Positions 46,593-54,732 of a DNA stretch of 64,000 nt are shown piece after piece. The notes beneath the pieces are model-generated. The model worked only from the letters and a program-made list of their open reading frames with translations, did no database searches and had not been told where the DNA came from. The translations under genes and the position numbers were made by a program. The stretch spans positions 868,001 through 932,000 of the forward strand of contig NZ_QCYK01000003.1 in assembly GCF_003071345.1 (NCBI RefSeq), in the 5' to 3' direction. Each line of letters begins with the position of its first letter. Within the stretch, counting starts at the first letter, position 1. The DNA is from Chitinophaga parva (lineage in GTDB: Bacteria; Bacteroidota; Bacteroidia; Chitinophagales; Chitinophagaceae).

Positions 46593-46606
46593 AACATTTA
46601 AATGTT
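46593..46606. promoter_or_regulatory. Palindrome AACATTTAAATGTT upstream of mqnA
   Basis: A perfect 14-bp dyad that ends 30 bases before the mqnA -7 element, in the -35/-60 zone where a regulator could bind. An AT-rich palindrome of this size can also occur by chance. Confidence 0.3.
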
Positions 46607-46636
46607 AAATAGGTGCACCGGGAGGATCAAATTTCT

Positions 46637-46644
46637 TACCTTCG
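46637..46644 (+). promoter_or_regulatory. -7 promoter element TACCTTCG of mqnA
   Basis: One-base variant of TAnnTTTG, 21 bases before the TTG start at 46666. Confidence 0.42.
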
Positions 46645-46665
46645 GCACCTCAAATTGAAAAGAAC

Positions 46666-47439
46666 TTGGAACGGAAAGTAAAAGTTGCTGCAGTTAGTTA
46701 TTTGAATACGAAGCCCTTGTTATATGGTCTCAGGAATCACCCGGTAATGGACATGATGGAACTTTCCGTGGATTACCCGGCGCGCATTGCGCAGCAGCTG
46801 GTGGATGACGAAGTGGATGTGTCACTGGTGCCGGTGGCCACCATTCCCCGTTTGAAAGAACACCATATCATTACGGATTACTGCATCGGTGCAGAAGGCC
46901 CTGTGGCCTCTGTATGCCTGTTCAGTGATGTACCGCTCACCCAGATCAAACGTATTTACCTGGATTACCAAAGCCGCAGCTCCGTGGCGCTGTTCAAAGT
47001 ACTGCTGCGTGAGTTCTGGAAACTGAATGTGGAGCTGGTAGAAACTTCCGGTGATTACGAGCACCTCATCCAGGGCACCGATGCGGGGGTAGTGATCGGC
47101 GACCGCGCTTTGATACAGCGCCACCGGTCCCGCTACATCTTTGACCTGGCGGAGGCCTGGATGCGCCTTACCAGCAAGCCTTTTGTATTTGCGGCCTGGA
47201 TTGCCAACAAGGAATTGCCGGCAGCGTTTATCGCTGCCTTCAACGACGCGGTGGGCATTGGCATTAAACACCTGCCGGAAGTAGTGGCGGAAAATCCCTT
47301 TGAGCCATACGACCTCGTCACCTATTACACCAAAAATATCAGCTTTCCCCTCACACCCGGCAAGCGCCAGGGCCTGCAACGTTTCCTGGAGTACCTGGAA
47401 GAAGATAAATCATTCATTGCCAGGAATATACCGCAATAG
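46666..47439 (+). CDS. mqnA: Chorismate dehydratase (menaquinone synthesis, futalosine route)
   Basis: 257 residues. MqnA dehydrates chorismate to 3-enolpyruvylbenzoate, the first step of the futalosine pathway. VKVAAVSYLNTKPLLYGL, DYPARIAQQLVDDEVDVSLVPVATIP, DYQSRSSVALFKVLLREFW, DAGVVIGDRAL and YIFDLAEAWMRLTSKPFVFAAWI are the family signatures (periplasmic-binding-protein fold without signal). The only start that gives this N-terminus is TTG at 46666. It is monocistronic here; the other mqn genes are not in the window. Confidence 0.92.
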   Translation: MERKVKVAAVSYLNTKPLLYGLRNHPVMDMMELSVDYPARIAQQLVDDEVDVSLVPVATIPRLKEHHIITDYCIGAEGPVASVCLFSDVPLTQIKRIYLDYQSRSSVALFKVLLREFWKLNVELVETSGDYEHLIQGTDAGVVIGDRALIQRHRSRYIFDLAEAWMRLTSKPFVFAAWIANKELPAAFIAAFNDAVGIGIKHLPEVVAENPFEPYDLVTYYTKNISFPLTPGKRQGLQRFLEYLEEDKSFIARNIPQ

Positions 47440-47461
47440 ACTTCCAAAATACTCAAAATAA

Positions 47462-47502
47462 AACGCCGCCCGTTTACTATTTAACAGTAAGTGAGCGGCG
47501 TT
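47462..47502 (+). terminator. Hairpin after mqnA
   Basis: An 8-bp stem (47462-47469 with 47495-47502) enclosing a second small stem (47474-47478 with 47486-47490). The following T run is short. Confidence 0.5.
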
Positions 47503-47622
47503 CCCGTTTCAGACCCGGCACCAGACCGGGCCTTATATTGAAAATTTCTCTCCGGTTAAATTCGATTAATGTTTATTAATCAACCTATTATGTCTTTTCT
47601 GCTTTGCGGAAGAAGTCGAAAT

Positions 47623-47636
47623 ATACCAATTGGTAT
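47623..47636. promoter_or_regulatory. Perfect dyad ATACCAATTGGTAT
   Basis: A 14-bp palindrome between mqnA and the 3' end of the M1 peptidase gene. It is the fully symmetrical form of the three sites before the Kir channel gene at 33148-33228. It is not upstream of any gene start seen here, so its function at this place is unclear. Confidence 0.45.
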
Positions 47637-47660
47637 TTTACTGTAGTTGGCTCATGCTAA

Positions 47661-49283
47661 CTATTTAATCTCTTTGCTATTCACATAAAAATTGGGATCT
47701 ACTTTAAAATCCCCGGCTATGGGTACTTTCTTCCAGCTTTCGGTGGGATAGATGAAGGTGTAGGCGTTTGGTTTCAGGGTCACCTTCACCGGCATGGCAA
47801 AACCGGGTACCACGTTATTCCAGCGGTAGCTCAGTTCCTTGCCCACGATCTGGTATTCCAGCACGGGGATCTTGGTGGTGCGCAGGTACTGGTCAAACAC
47901 TTTGGAAAAATCGTGGCCGCCATGCTGGCTGATATAGTGTTCTACTTCGGCGGTGGTCACGGTCTTGTGGTAGAAAGTTTTATTCAGCCCTGTAAGGATG
48001 CCCCGGAAGCTCTCGTCGTTGTCCACGATCTGGCGGATGGTGTGGATCATGTTGGCGCCCTTGTAATACATATCGCCGGAGCCTTCTGCATTTACATTGT
48101 AGGGGGCAATGATGGGCTCATCGTTGCGGATGTTCTTGCGGATGCCCTGCACATAAGTATTGCCCGCCTCGTTGCCGAAGTGGCAATCCAGGTACAGCGT
48201 TTCGGAATAATTGGTGAAGGATTCGTGGATCCACATGTCACCCAGGTCCTTGGAGGTAATGTTGTTCCCAAACCATTCGTGGCCGCTTTCGTGCACCAGG
48301 ATGAAGTCGAACTTGAGGCCCCAGCCGGTGCCGGACAGGTCGCGGCCCAGGTAGCCCATCTGGTATTTGTTGCCATACGCCACGGCGCTCTGGTGCTCCA
48401 TGCCCAGGTGCGGCGTTTCCACCAGCTTGTAGCTGTCCTTGTAGAACGGGTAAGGCCCAAACCAGTGCTCAAAACAGGAAAGCATGGGCTTGGCCCCGGC
48501 AAATTCGGTCTTTGCCCTGGCCAGGTTGTAGTCCATCGGCCAGAAATCCAGGTCCAGCTTACCATTGAGGCCGGCGTAGGTATCCTTGAAATTGGCGTAG
48601 TGGGCTATGTTCAGGGAAATGTCGTAGTTATTGATCGGGTTTACCACGGCCCAGTGAAAGGTGGTAGTACCATCGCCATTGTCCTTTTTGCTGCGCAGGC
48701 GGCCGTTGCTTACATCCGTAAGGTCGGAGGGCACGGTCACCACGATCTGGGCGCTGTCGCATTCATCGCTTTGGTGGTCTTTGGTGGGCCACCACACGCT
48801 GGCGCCCAGGCCCTGGCAGGCCGTGGCTATCCAGGGCCGGTTCAGGGAGTCGCGGGCCCATACAAAGCCGCCATCCCACGGTGCACGCTTGGCCTTGCGG
48901 GGCGTGCCATGGAAGTAGATGGTGATGGCTTTCAGCGCGCCTTCGTGCTGGGCGGATGGGAGGGTGGCAAAGAAGGCATTGCCATCGCGGGTATAGTCTA
49001 CCCGCTGGTGGTCCTGCACCATGCTGTCTACCTGCATAGGCTGTTGCAGGTCTATCTGCATGCGGTTTTGAGCGCCCACCACTTTATAATGCAGGGTGTT
49101 ATACCCGTGAATGCTGCTGTCTTTCAGCTGCACCGTTACGTGCAGGTCGTACTCCGTTACGTCCCACCAGCTGCGCTCCGGGCCGTAGGTGCCGCGCAGC
49201 GTATCGGCATGTGTATAGTGATGCTGTGCCCGCAGGCCGCTAAAGGCCAGGATGCTGGCCAGCAATAAGATATATCCTTTCAT
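47661..49283 (-). CDS. M1 family metallopeptidase
   Basis: 540 residues. Signal peptide MKGYILLLASILAFSGLRAQ. N-terminal beta domain, the GMEHQ motif (HLGMEHQSAVAYG) that binds the substrate amino terminus, and the zinc site HESGHEW (His331, Glu332, His335) with the third ligand Glu354 exactly 18 residues on (MWIHESFTNYSETLYL). It is shorter than typical 600-900 residue aminopeptidases N since it lacks the C-terminal helical domain, as in other secreted Bacteroidota members. Periplasmic or surface aminopeptidase. Confidence 0.92.
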   Translation of the reverse strand: MKGYILLLASILAFSGLRAQHHYTHADTLRGTYGPERSWWDVTEYDLHVTVQLKDSSIHGYNTLHYKVVGAQNRMQIDLQQPMQVDSMVQDHQRVDYTRDGNAFFATLPSAQHEGALKAITIYFHGTPRKAKRAPWDGGFVWARDSLNRPWIATACQGLGASVWWPTKDHQSDECDSAQIVVTVPSDLTDVSNGRLRSKKDNGDGTTTFHWAVVNPINNYDISLNIAHYANFKDTYAGLNGKLDLDFWPMDYNLARAKTEFAGAKPMLSCFEHWFGPYPFYKDSYKLVETPHLGMEHQSAVAYGNKYQMGYLGRDLSGTGWGLKFDFILVHESGHEWFGNNITSKDLGDMWIHESFTNYSETLYLDCHFGNEAGNTYVQGIRKNIRNDEPIIAPYNVNAEGSGDMYYKGANMIHTIRQIVDNDESFRGILTGLNKTFYHKTVTTAEVEHYISQHGGHDFSKVFDQYLRTTKIPVLEYQIVGKELSYRWNNVVPGFAMPVKVTLKPNAYTFIYPTESWKKVPIAGDFKVDPNFYVNSKEIK

Positions 49284-49374
49284 TCCATCAGTTGATTAGG
49301 TGGGGCTAAAGTAAAATTTTAAACACAGATCACAGTGGGGAATGTGATGTGCGGAGATTGTGTATTTTGGCAGT

Positions 49375-50985
49375 ATGAAAAATGCGGGCCTGCTGCTATT
49401 TTGTTTCCTGATAACTGCTTGTGATTCAAACCAATCTGGCGGCAAGCAGGTATTTAATTATAATCGTACGGAGGGTGTAGCCACCCTGGACCCGGCCTTT
49501 GCCCGCAGCCAGGCGGTGATGTGGGCGGTAAAACACCTGTACAATACCCTGCTGGAGCCGGATGACCACATGGTGCTGCAGCCTTCCCTGGCCAGGCGCT
49601 GGGAGGTGAGCGCGGACCGGAAGACCTACACTTTTTTCCTACGCAATGATGTGTACTTCCATGACAGCGAGCTCTTTACCGGCGGCAAAGGCCGCAAGCT
49701 TACCGCGGCAGATGTAGTGTACAGCCTGCGCCGTATCATGGACCCGGCCACCGCATCGCCGGGGGCGTGGATCTTCAATGGCAAGGTAGACCTGCAGACC
49801 GGTTTTAAGGCCGTTAACGACACTACATTCCAGCTTACCCTGTTGCAGCCGTTCCATCCCATCCTGGACATCCTTACCATGCAATATTGTTCCATCATCC
49901 CGCATGAGGCGGTGGAGCGTTACGGGAAAGACTTTCGCAAACATCCCTGTGGCACCGGCCCGTTCCAGTTTTTCCTGTGGGACGAAGGCCAGGCCCTGGT
50001 GCTGCATAAAAATCCCCACTACTTTGAAACCGACAGCACGGGCCGGCACCTGCCATACCTGGACGCCGTGAAAGTGACCTTCCTGGACAGCAAAGCCACG
50101 GAGTTCCTGCTTTTCCGCGAAAAGCAGCTGGACTTCATCAACGAAATAGACGCCTCTTTCAAAGACGAGGTACTGACCCGCCTGGGCGCGCTGCAGCCGG
50201 AGTGGAAGGGTAAAATGGTGCTGGACAAGGTACCCCAGCTCAACGTGGAGTACTTCGGGATTCTGGTGGACAGCAGCATGGCCCTGGTCAAAAATTCCCC
50301 GCTGCGGCTGCAAAAGATAAGGCAGGCCATCAACTACGGCATTGACCGGGAAAAGCTGATCATGTACCTGCGCAATGGCATTGGCAAGCCCGCTACCGCT
50401 GGTTTTGTGCCGCCGGGATTGCCTTCATTCCGCCCGGACCTTAAAGGTTACCACTACGATCCTGCAAAGGCAGCCCAGCTCCTGGCCGCGGCCGGCTACC
50501 CTGGTGGAAAAGGCCTGCCGCCCATTACGCTGATGAGTGTTCCCATTTACGAAGATTTTGCCAACTACGCTGCCGGCCAGCTGGCAGACCTGGGCATTAA
50601 AGTAAAGGTGGAGGTAATGGAAAAGAACCTGTTACTGGAACAAACCGCCCGTTCCACATCGCCCTTTTTCCGCGCCAGCTGGATAGCAGACTACCCGGAT
50701 GCGGAAAGTTTCCTGGCGGTATTTTATGGGAAGAACACGGCGCCGCCCAACTATACCCGCTACAATAACCCGGTGTTTGATAAACTGTATGAAAAGGCTT
50801 TGCAGGAGAATGACGACAGCGCGCGGTACTTGCTGTACCAGCAGATGGATTCCGTAGTGATGCAGGATGCGCCGGTGGTGCCGCTGTATTATGATGAAGT
50901 GGTGCATTTAGTGCAGCCAGGTATTCAAGGCTTTACGAGTAATGCCTTGAACCTGCTGGATCTGCGGAGGGTAAAGAAGTTATAA
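49375..50985 (+). CDS. Peptide/nickel ABC transporter substrate-binding lipoprotein (SBP family 5)
   Basis: 536 residues. MKNAGLLLFCFLITACDS is a lipoprotein signal with Cys16 in LITAC. The mature part has FNYNRTEGVATLDPAFARSQAVMWAVKHLYNTLLEPD, LARRWEVSADRKTYTFFLRNDVYFHD, LTAADVVYSLRRIMDPAT and the C-terminal RASWIADYPDAESFLAVFYGKNTAPPNYTRYNNPVFDKLYEKAL, all typical of the oligopeptide/dipeptide-binding family. ATG 49375 is chosen over GTG 49360 because it starts the signal peptide. No permease or ATPase genes lie nearby, so it is an orphan. Confidence 0.9.
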   Translation: MKNAGLLLFCFLITACDSNQSGGKQVFNYNRTEGVATLDPAFARSQAVMWAVKHLYNTLLEPDDHMVLQPSLARRWEVSADRKTYTFFLRNDVYFHDSELFTGGKGRKLTAADVVYSLRRIMDPATASPGAWIFNGKVDLQTGFKAVNDTTFQLTLLQPFHPILDILTMQYCSIIPHEAVERYGKDFRKHPCGTGPFQFFLWDEGQALVLHKNPHYFETDSTGRHLPYLDAVKVTFLDSKATEFLLFREKQLDFINEIDASFKDEVLTRLGALQPEWKGKMVLDKVPQLNVEYFGILVDSSMALVKNSPLRLQKIRQAINYGIDREKLIMYLRNGIGKPATAGFVPPGLPSFRPDLKGYHYDPAKAAQLLAAAGYPGGKGLPPITLMSVPIYEDFANYAAGQLADLGIKVKVEVMEKNLLLEQTARSTSPFFRASWIADYPDAESFLAVFYGKNTAPPNYTRYNNPVFDKLYEKALQENDDSARYLLYQQMDSVVMQDAPVVPLYYDEVVHLVQPGIQGFTSNALNLLDLRRVKKL

Positions 50986-51078
50986 ACGCCATCTGCCTCA
51001 AAGCCGCGCCTATGGCAAAATCTCGGTAACATTAACAAATCTTTACCGTTTCCACAGCCGGCCTGGCCTAATTAAGCG

Positions 51079-51086
51079 TACCTTCG
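51079..51086 (+). promoter_or_regulatory. -7 promoter element TACCTTCG of desaturase gene
   Basis: Variant of TAnnTTTG, 32 bases before ATG 51119. Confidence 0.42.
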
Positions 51087-51118
51087 TTTCCTTGAGTTCA
51101 TTTTTTTAAAGTTATTTG

Positions 51119-51886
51119 ATGTTAGCTATTTTGATCTTTTTTGGGGCGCATTGGTTCCTTTCTTTGTTCTTCCACACCTTCTTCTTACACCGGTACGGTT
51201 CTCACCAGATGTACACCTGTAGCAAGCCAGTAGAACGTTTCTTCTATTTTTGCACCTGGTTCTTCCAGGGCTCTTCTTACCTGATCCCCCGCGCTTATGG
51301 CGTAATGCACCGCATGCACCACGAGTTTAGCGATACCGAAAAAGATCCACACTCCCCGCACTTCTTCAAGGACGTATGGCACATGATGATACAGACGCGC
51401 CTGATCTATAATAATTTTGTATACGGTAAAACCCTGCCCGAAGCCCGGTTCATGGAAGACCCGTTGCCGGAATGGAAAGCAATGGATAAGGTAGGCGACA
51501 ACATCTTCGTACGCCTTACCTGGATAGCGCTCTACATCAGCTTTTACGTGGCATTTGCCCCCAGCTTCTGGTGGTACCTGCTGTTGCCCATCCACTTCCT
51601 CATGGGCCCCATCCAGGGCGCTACGGTGAATTGGTGCGGCCACAAATACGGCTACCGTAACTACGACAACTTTGACCAGTCCAAGAATACCAGCCCCTGG
51701 GGCATCCTCCTGCTGGGAGAACTGTTCCAGAACAATCACCACATGCATAAGGACAGCGCTAATTTTGCCAAGAAGTGGTATGAGTTTGATCCCACCTACC
51801 CGGTGATGAAAACCATGCACTGGCTGGGCATTATCCGGCTGAAACCTGCCGTGGTAAAGACTGTTAGCGCTAAGCGAGCCGCTTAA
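51119..51886 (+). CDS. Fatty acid / acyl-CoA desaturase
   Basis: 255 residues, membrane-bound di-iron desaturase. Histidine boxes HRYGSH (about residue 24), HRMHH (about 62) and NNHHMH (about 204) are all present, with two hydrophobic hairpins between them (IFFGAHWFLSLFFHTFFLH and WIALYISFYVAFAPSFWWYLLLPIHFLM). It inserts a cis double bond in acyl chains, probably delta-9, by analogy with SCD-like enzymes. The ATG at 51119 follows a TTG three bases earlier. Monocistronic with a strong terminator. Likely regulates membrane fluidity, inferred. Confidence 0.9.
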   Translation: MLAILIFFGAHWFLSLFFHTFFLHRYGSHQMYTCSKPVERFFYFCTWFFQGSSYLIPRAYGVMHRMHHEFSDTEKDPHSPHFFKDVWHMMIQTRLIYNNFVYGKTLPEARFMEDPLPEWKAMDKVGDNIFVRLTWIALYISFYVAFAPSFWWYLLLPIHFLMGPIQGATVNWCGHKYGYRNYDNFDQSKNTSPWGILLLGELFQNNHHMHKDSANFAKKWYEFDPTYPVMKTMHWLGIIRLKPAVVKTVSAKRAA

Positions 51887-51903
51887 TCAACCTGTTCTAT
51901 ACA

Positions 51904-51948
51904 AACCAAAAGGGCTTTCCCGGCATGTCCGGGAAAGCCCTTTTGGTT
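51904..51948. terminator. Rho-independent terminator with 20-bp perfect stem
   Basis: Arms 51904-51923 and 51929-51948 pair without mismatch across a five-base loop (CATGT), and the 3' arm contains TTTT. Between the convergent desaturase and HAD genes. Confidence 0.9.
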
Positions 51949-52006
51949 GATCATTATATGTAAGCTTCATTGCTTTACCCGCACACAATTAACGCATAAC
52001 TTTCTT

Positions 52007-52603
52007 TCACCGGAACGGTTTAAAATACGCATGTTGGCCGGCAAGGGCCAGCATAAACCTGTCTCCTGAACTATCGCCATAGGCGTGGATGGGATCATAA
52101 TCTGACAAGGTTACGTGCGCCTTGATGCGGCATACTTTTTCTTCCCCGTTGCAATTCAGCCCTGCCAGTTTGCCGGTAATGCGGCCATCATCATCCACTT
52201 CCATCCTGGAGCCCAGCAGTTCAATGCGCATACCGGTGCAGAAAGGGCGCACCCATTCCTCTGCAGATGCCGTAACCACGATCACGCGGGCGCCTTCATT
52301 TACATATTGCTGTATGGTTTCCCGTGCGCCTTTGCGGATGTGCAGGGGCAGCTCCATGTAACCAAATTCACCGCACCGGTTCCTGAATTCCGCCATGGGC
52401 ATGCCTTTGAAGAAGTGCGTGAGTACTTTTTCCTTCACAGCCTGCGCGCTCAGCAAGCCCAGTTTGAACTTTACCAGGTGGGGCAGCAGCTTCCGCATGC
52501 CCCGGCGGAATGCCTTTTCTCCCTTCACAAAACGGATGATGGCAAAGAGGGTATCGGTTTTGGTAATGGTACCGTCAAAATCGAAGAGTGCGAGGCCTGC
52601 CAT
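52007..52603 (-). CDS. HAD-IB family phosphatase, last gene of the arabinose-donor operon
   Basis: 198 residues from ATG 52603, which overlaps the stop of the upstream reductase gene (TAATG). MAGLALFDFDGTITKTDTLF (nucleophile Asp in DFDGT), VIVVTASAEEWVRPF (motif II Thr) and HAYGDSSGDRFMLALA (motif IV) place it in the SerB-like HAD-IB group. Position in the operon suggests it removes the 5-phosphate from prenylphosphoryl-5-phosphoribose, the step between UbiA and DprE1; in mycobacteria a PAP2-type protein has been proposed for this. That assignment is inference. An earlier in-frame codon at 52675 would put the start inside the reductase gene. Confidence 0.85.
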   Translation of the reverse strand: MAGLALFDFDGTITKTDTLFAIIRFVKGEKAFRRGMRKLLPHLVKFKLGLLSAQAVKEKVLTHFFKGMPMAEFRNRCGEFGYMELPLHIRKGARETIQQYVNEGARVIVVTASAEEWVRPFCTGMRIELLGSRMEVDDDGRITGKLAGLNCNGEEKVCRIKAHVTLSDYDPIHAYGDSSGDRFMLALAGQHAYFKPFR

Positions 52604-53334
52604 TACATTTTCATTTTTTTGAACATGCCTTCCGGGATGTTGCGGATGAGGAGCATAATGTAACGCCAAAACCATTTTACATAGATCACGTTCTTTTTCG
52701 CGGCAGCTGCGCTGAATACCGCATTGGCCACCTGTTCCGGTGTGGCGGTGAGCAGGGGAGGGAGCGCCAGGTGCTCCGTCATGCGGGTGGCCACAAAGCC
52801 GGGCTGCACGCTCAGTACATGCACGCCATCGTGGTAGAGGCGGTTGCGCAGGCCCGCCAGGTAAGCGGTGAAGCCGGCCTTGGCACTGCCATACATATAA
52901 TTGCTCTGCCGTCCGCGCACCCCGGCCACGGAGCTGATACCCACAATGGTGCCGGATTTGCGGGCCGCATAATCATTGGCTACAATATTCAGGATCGATA
53001 CCGCGCCCGTATAGTTTGTGGCAATGATGCGTTGTGCTTCCTCCCAGTCGTCCTGCGCAGTTTCCTGGTTGCCCAGGTAACCAAATACACAGATAACCTG
53101 GTCCGGCTTCACCGGCAGGGATGCGTAAAATGCGGCATGGCTGGCGGTATCCAGTGCATCAAAGGCATGCACCGTGGCGGTTATGCCATAACGGATCTGC
53201 AGGTCCTGCTGCAAAGGCACCAGGTATTCCAGCTTGCGGGCGGCCAGCTGCACGTTGTATTTTTCCCGCGCATATTTGCGGGCGATGGCTACGGCCATAT
53301 CGGAGCCTGCGCCTAAAATGAGTACGGTAGACAT
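52603..53334 (-). CDS. DprE2-like SDR reductase (prenylphosphoryl-2-ketoribose reductase)
   Basis: 243 residues from ATG 53334. VLILGAGSDMAVAIARKYA is the Rossmann turn, GISSVAGVRG and YMYGSAKAGF hold the SDR Ser-Tyr-Lys. The stretch FDALDTASH and the C-terminal WRYIMLLIRNIPEGMFKKMK closely resemble Mycobacterium tuberculosis DprE2 (FDALDTDSH; FRYVMMVLRHIPRSIFRKL, from memory), which reduces the 2-keto intermediate to the arabino form. This long conserved C-terminal tail is unusual for SDRs and supports the assignment. It lies 60 bp after the DprE1-like gene and overlaps the HAD gene. Confidence 0.86.
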   Translation of the reverse strand: MSTVLILGAGSDMAVAIARKYAREKYNVQLAARKLEYLVPLQQDLQIRYGITATVHAFDALDTASHAAFYASLPVKPDQVICVFGYLGNQETAQDDWEEAQRIIATNYTGAVSILNIVANDYAARKSGTIVGISSVAGVRGRQSNYMYGSAKAGFTAYLAGLRNRLYHDGVHVLSVQPGFVATRMTEHLALPPLLTATPEQVANAVFSAAAAKKNVIYVKWFWRYIMLLIRNIPEGMFKKMKM

Positions 53335-53394
53335 GCGGATGTAATGTGCCGTCATCCCTTGTGGGGCGGCGCTTTTATCGGTTTGTGGTGTGTC

Positions 53395-54732
53395 TTATTG
53401 TGGTTTGGTAAGCAGCAGGCGGTCGCTCTGGATGGAGCGGAACTTACCCTTGGGATCATAACGCTGCACGATCTCCTGGAAGCGCTTTGCATCCGGGTAA
53501 CTTTTCCAGAAGATCTCCTGCTTCATGCGGGCATCTTTGGAAAGATAGAGCCTGCCTTTGTGTTGCAGTACCAGTTCATCCAGTTCGTCGAGAAATTCAA
53601 AGAGGCCCTTGCGCACGGGGAAGTCCAGCGCCAGCGTGTAGCCTTCCATGGGAAAAGAGATCAGGTCATGCTGCTGGCCAAACACCTTGAGCACGGCCAG
53701 GAAAGAGCCCCAGCCCTTGTCGCTGATGCGTTTGAGGATGGTGACCAGGCCGGATTGCTGGTCCATGGGCAGTACAAACTGGTATTGTACAAAACCGGAT
53801 TTACCATAACCACGGTTCCAGTGCAGGATGGCATCCAGGGGATAAAAGAAAGGCTCGTAAGGAACTACGTTGGTGATCTCACGTTTGAAGTTCTTGCCGT
53901 AATACAGCCAGTTGAAAGCCTTTACCGTGAAGGTGTTCAGCACAAACTCCGGCAGGTTGAAAGGCATGGTGAGCTGCGACTTTTTAGGCAGCTGCAACGG
54001 GTGCTCCGCCTGTTTGGGAGAAAGGTCTGCTGTAGTGGCGTGCTCGCCCACAATAAGGATGCTGCGGCCAAAGGCGTCACCTTTTTGCAGGCAATCTATC
54101 CAGGCCACGGAGTAGGTATAGTGCTTGTATTCCTCGAAGAGGCGGATCACCTCGTCCAGGTTCTTTGCCTTGATCTGGGTCTGTTTAATGTAAGCGGTCT
54201 CGATCTTTTTGAGGTCAAATTTTACCACCGTGATCACGCCGGTAAGGCCCATGCCCCCGCAGGTAGCCCAGAACAGGTCTGTGTTTTCCGTGTGGGAGCA
54301 ACGGATGGTTTGTCCATCCGCCGTGAGCACGTCCACCCAGGTTACGTGGCGGGAAAAGGCCCCGTCCACGTGGTGGTTCTTGCCATGTACGTCAGACGCG
54401 ATGGCGCCGCCGATGGTGATGTTCTTGGTGCCCGGTGTTACGGGCAGGAACCAGCCTTTGGGCACAATGATCTCCAGCACCTGGTCCAGCGTAATGCCGG
54501 ACTGGCAGGTGAGGTAGCCATGCTGCACATCAAAATCCAGTACCTTATCATACTTGAGGGTGGAAATGCTGTGTACTGCCAGGGACGCATCGCCATAACA
54601 GCGGCCATTGCCGCGGGCTATGATGGCATCGTGCTGCGCTACAACCGCCTGTAGCTGGTCGTCCTGGGAAAAGGCCTGTTCATCACAGGTCACCGCCGGG
54701 TAGTTACCCCAATTTGCCAATTGTTTCTGCAT
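53395..54732 (-). CDS. DprE1-like FAD-dependent prenylphosphoryl-beta-D-ribose 2-oxidase
   Basis: 445 residues, vanillyl-alcohol-oxidase type flavoprotein. RGNGRCYGDAS and PGTKNITIGGAIASDVHGKNHHVDGAF match the DprE1 FAD-binding region ([33 protein letters not shown]), including the His of DVHGKNHH. RGYGKSGFVQYQFVLP and GRLYLSKDARM (with the catalytic-site Lys) match its substrate domain. Oxidises the C2 hydroxyl of prenylphosphoryl ribose. The position of mycobacterial Cys387, the benzothiazinone target, is Ala368 here (YTLALDFPVRKG). Its ATG overlaps the UbiA stop (TAATG). Confidence 0.88.
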   Translation of the reverse strand: MQKQLANWGNYPAVTCDEQAFSQDDQLQAVVAQHDAIIARGNGRCYGDASLAVHSISTLKYDKVLDFDVQHGYLTCQSGITLDQVLEIIVPKGWFLPVTPGTKNITIGGAIASDVHGKNHHVDGAFSRHVTWVDVLTADGQTIRCSHTENTDLFWATCGGMGLTGVITVVKFDLKKIETAYIKQTQIKAKNLDEVIRLFEEYKHYTYSVAWIDCLQKGDAFGRSILIVGEHATTADLSPKQAEHPLQLPKKSQLTMPFNLPEFVLNTFTVKAFNWLYYGKNFKREITNVVPYEPFFYPLDAILHWNRGYGKSGFVQYQFVLPMDQQSGLVTILKRISDKGWGSFLAVLKVFGQQHDLISFPMEGYTLALDFPVRKGLFEFLDELDELVLQHKGRLYLSKDARMKQEIFWKSYPDAKRFQEIVQRYDPKGKFRSIQSDRLLLTKPQ

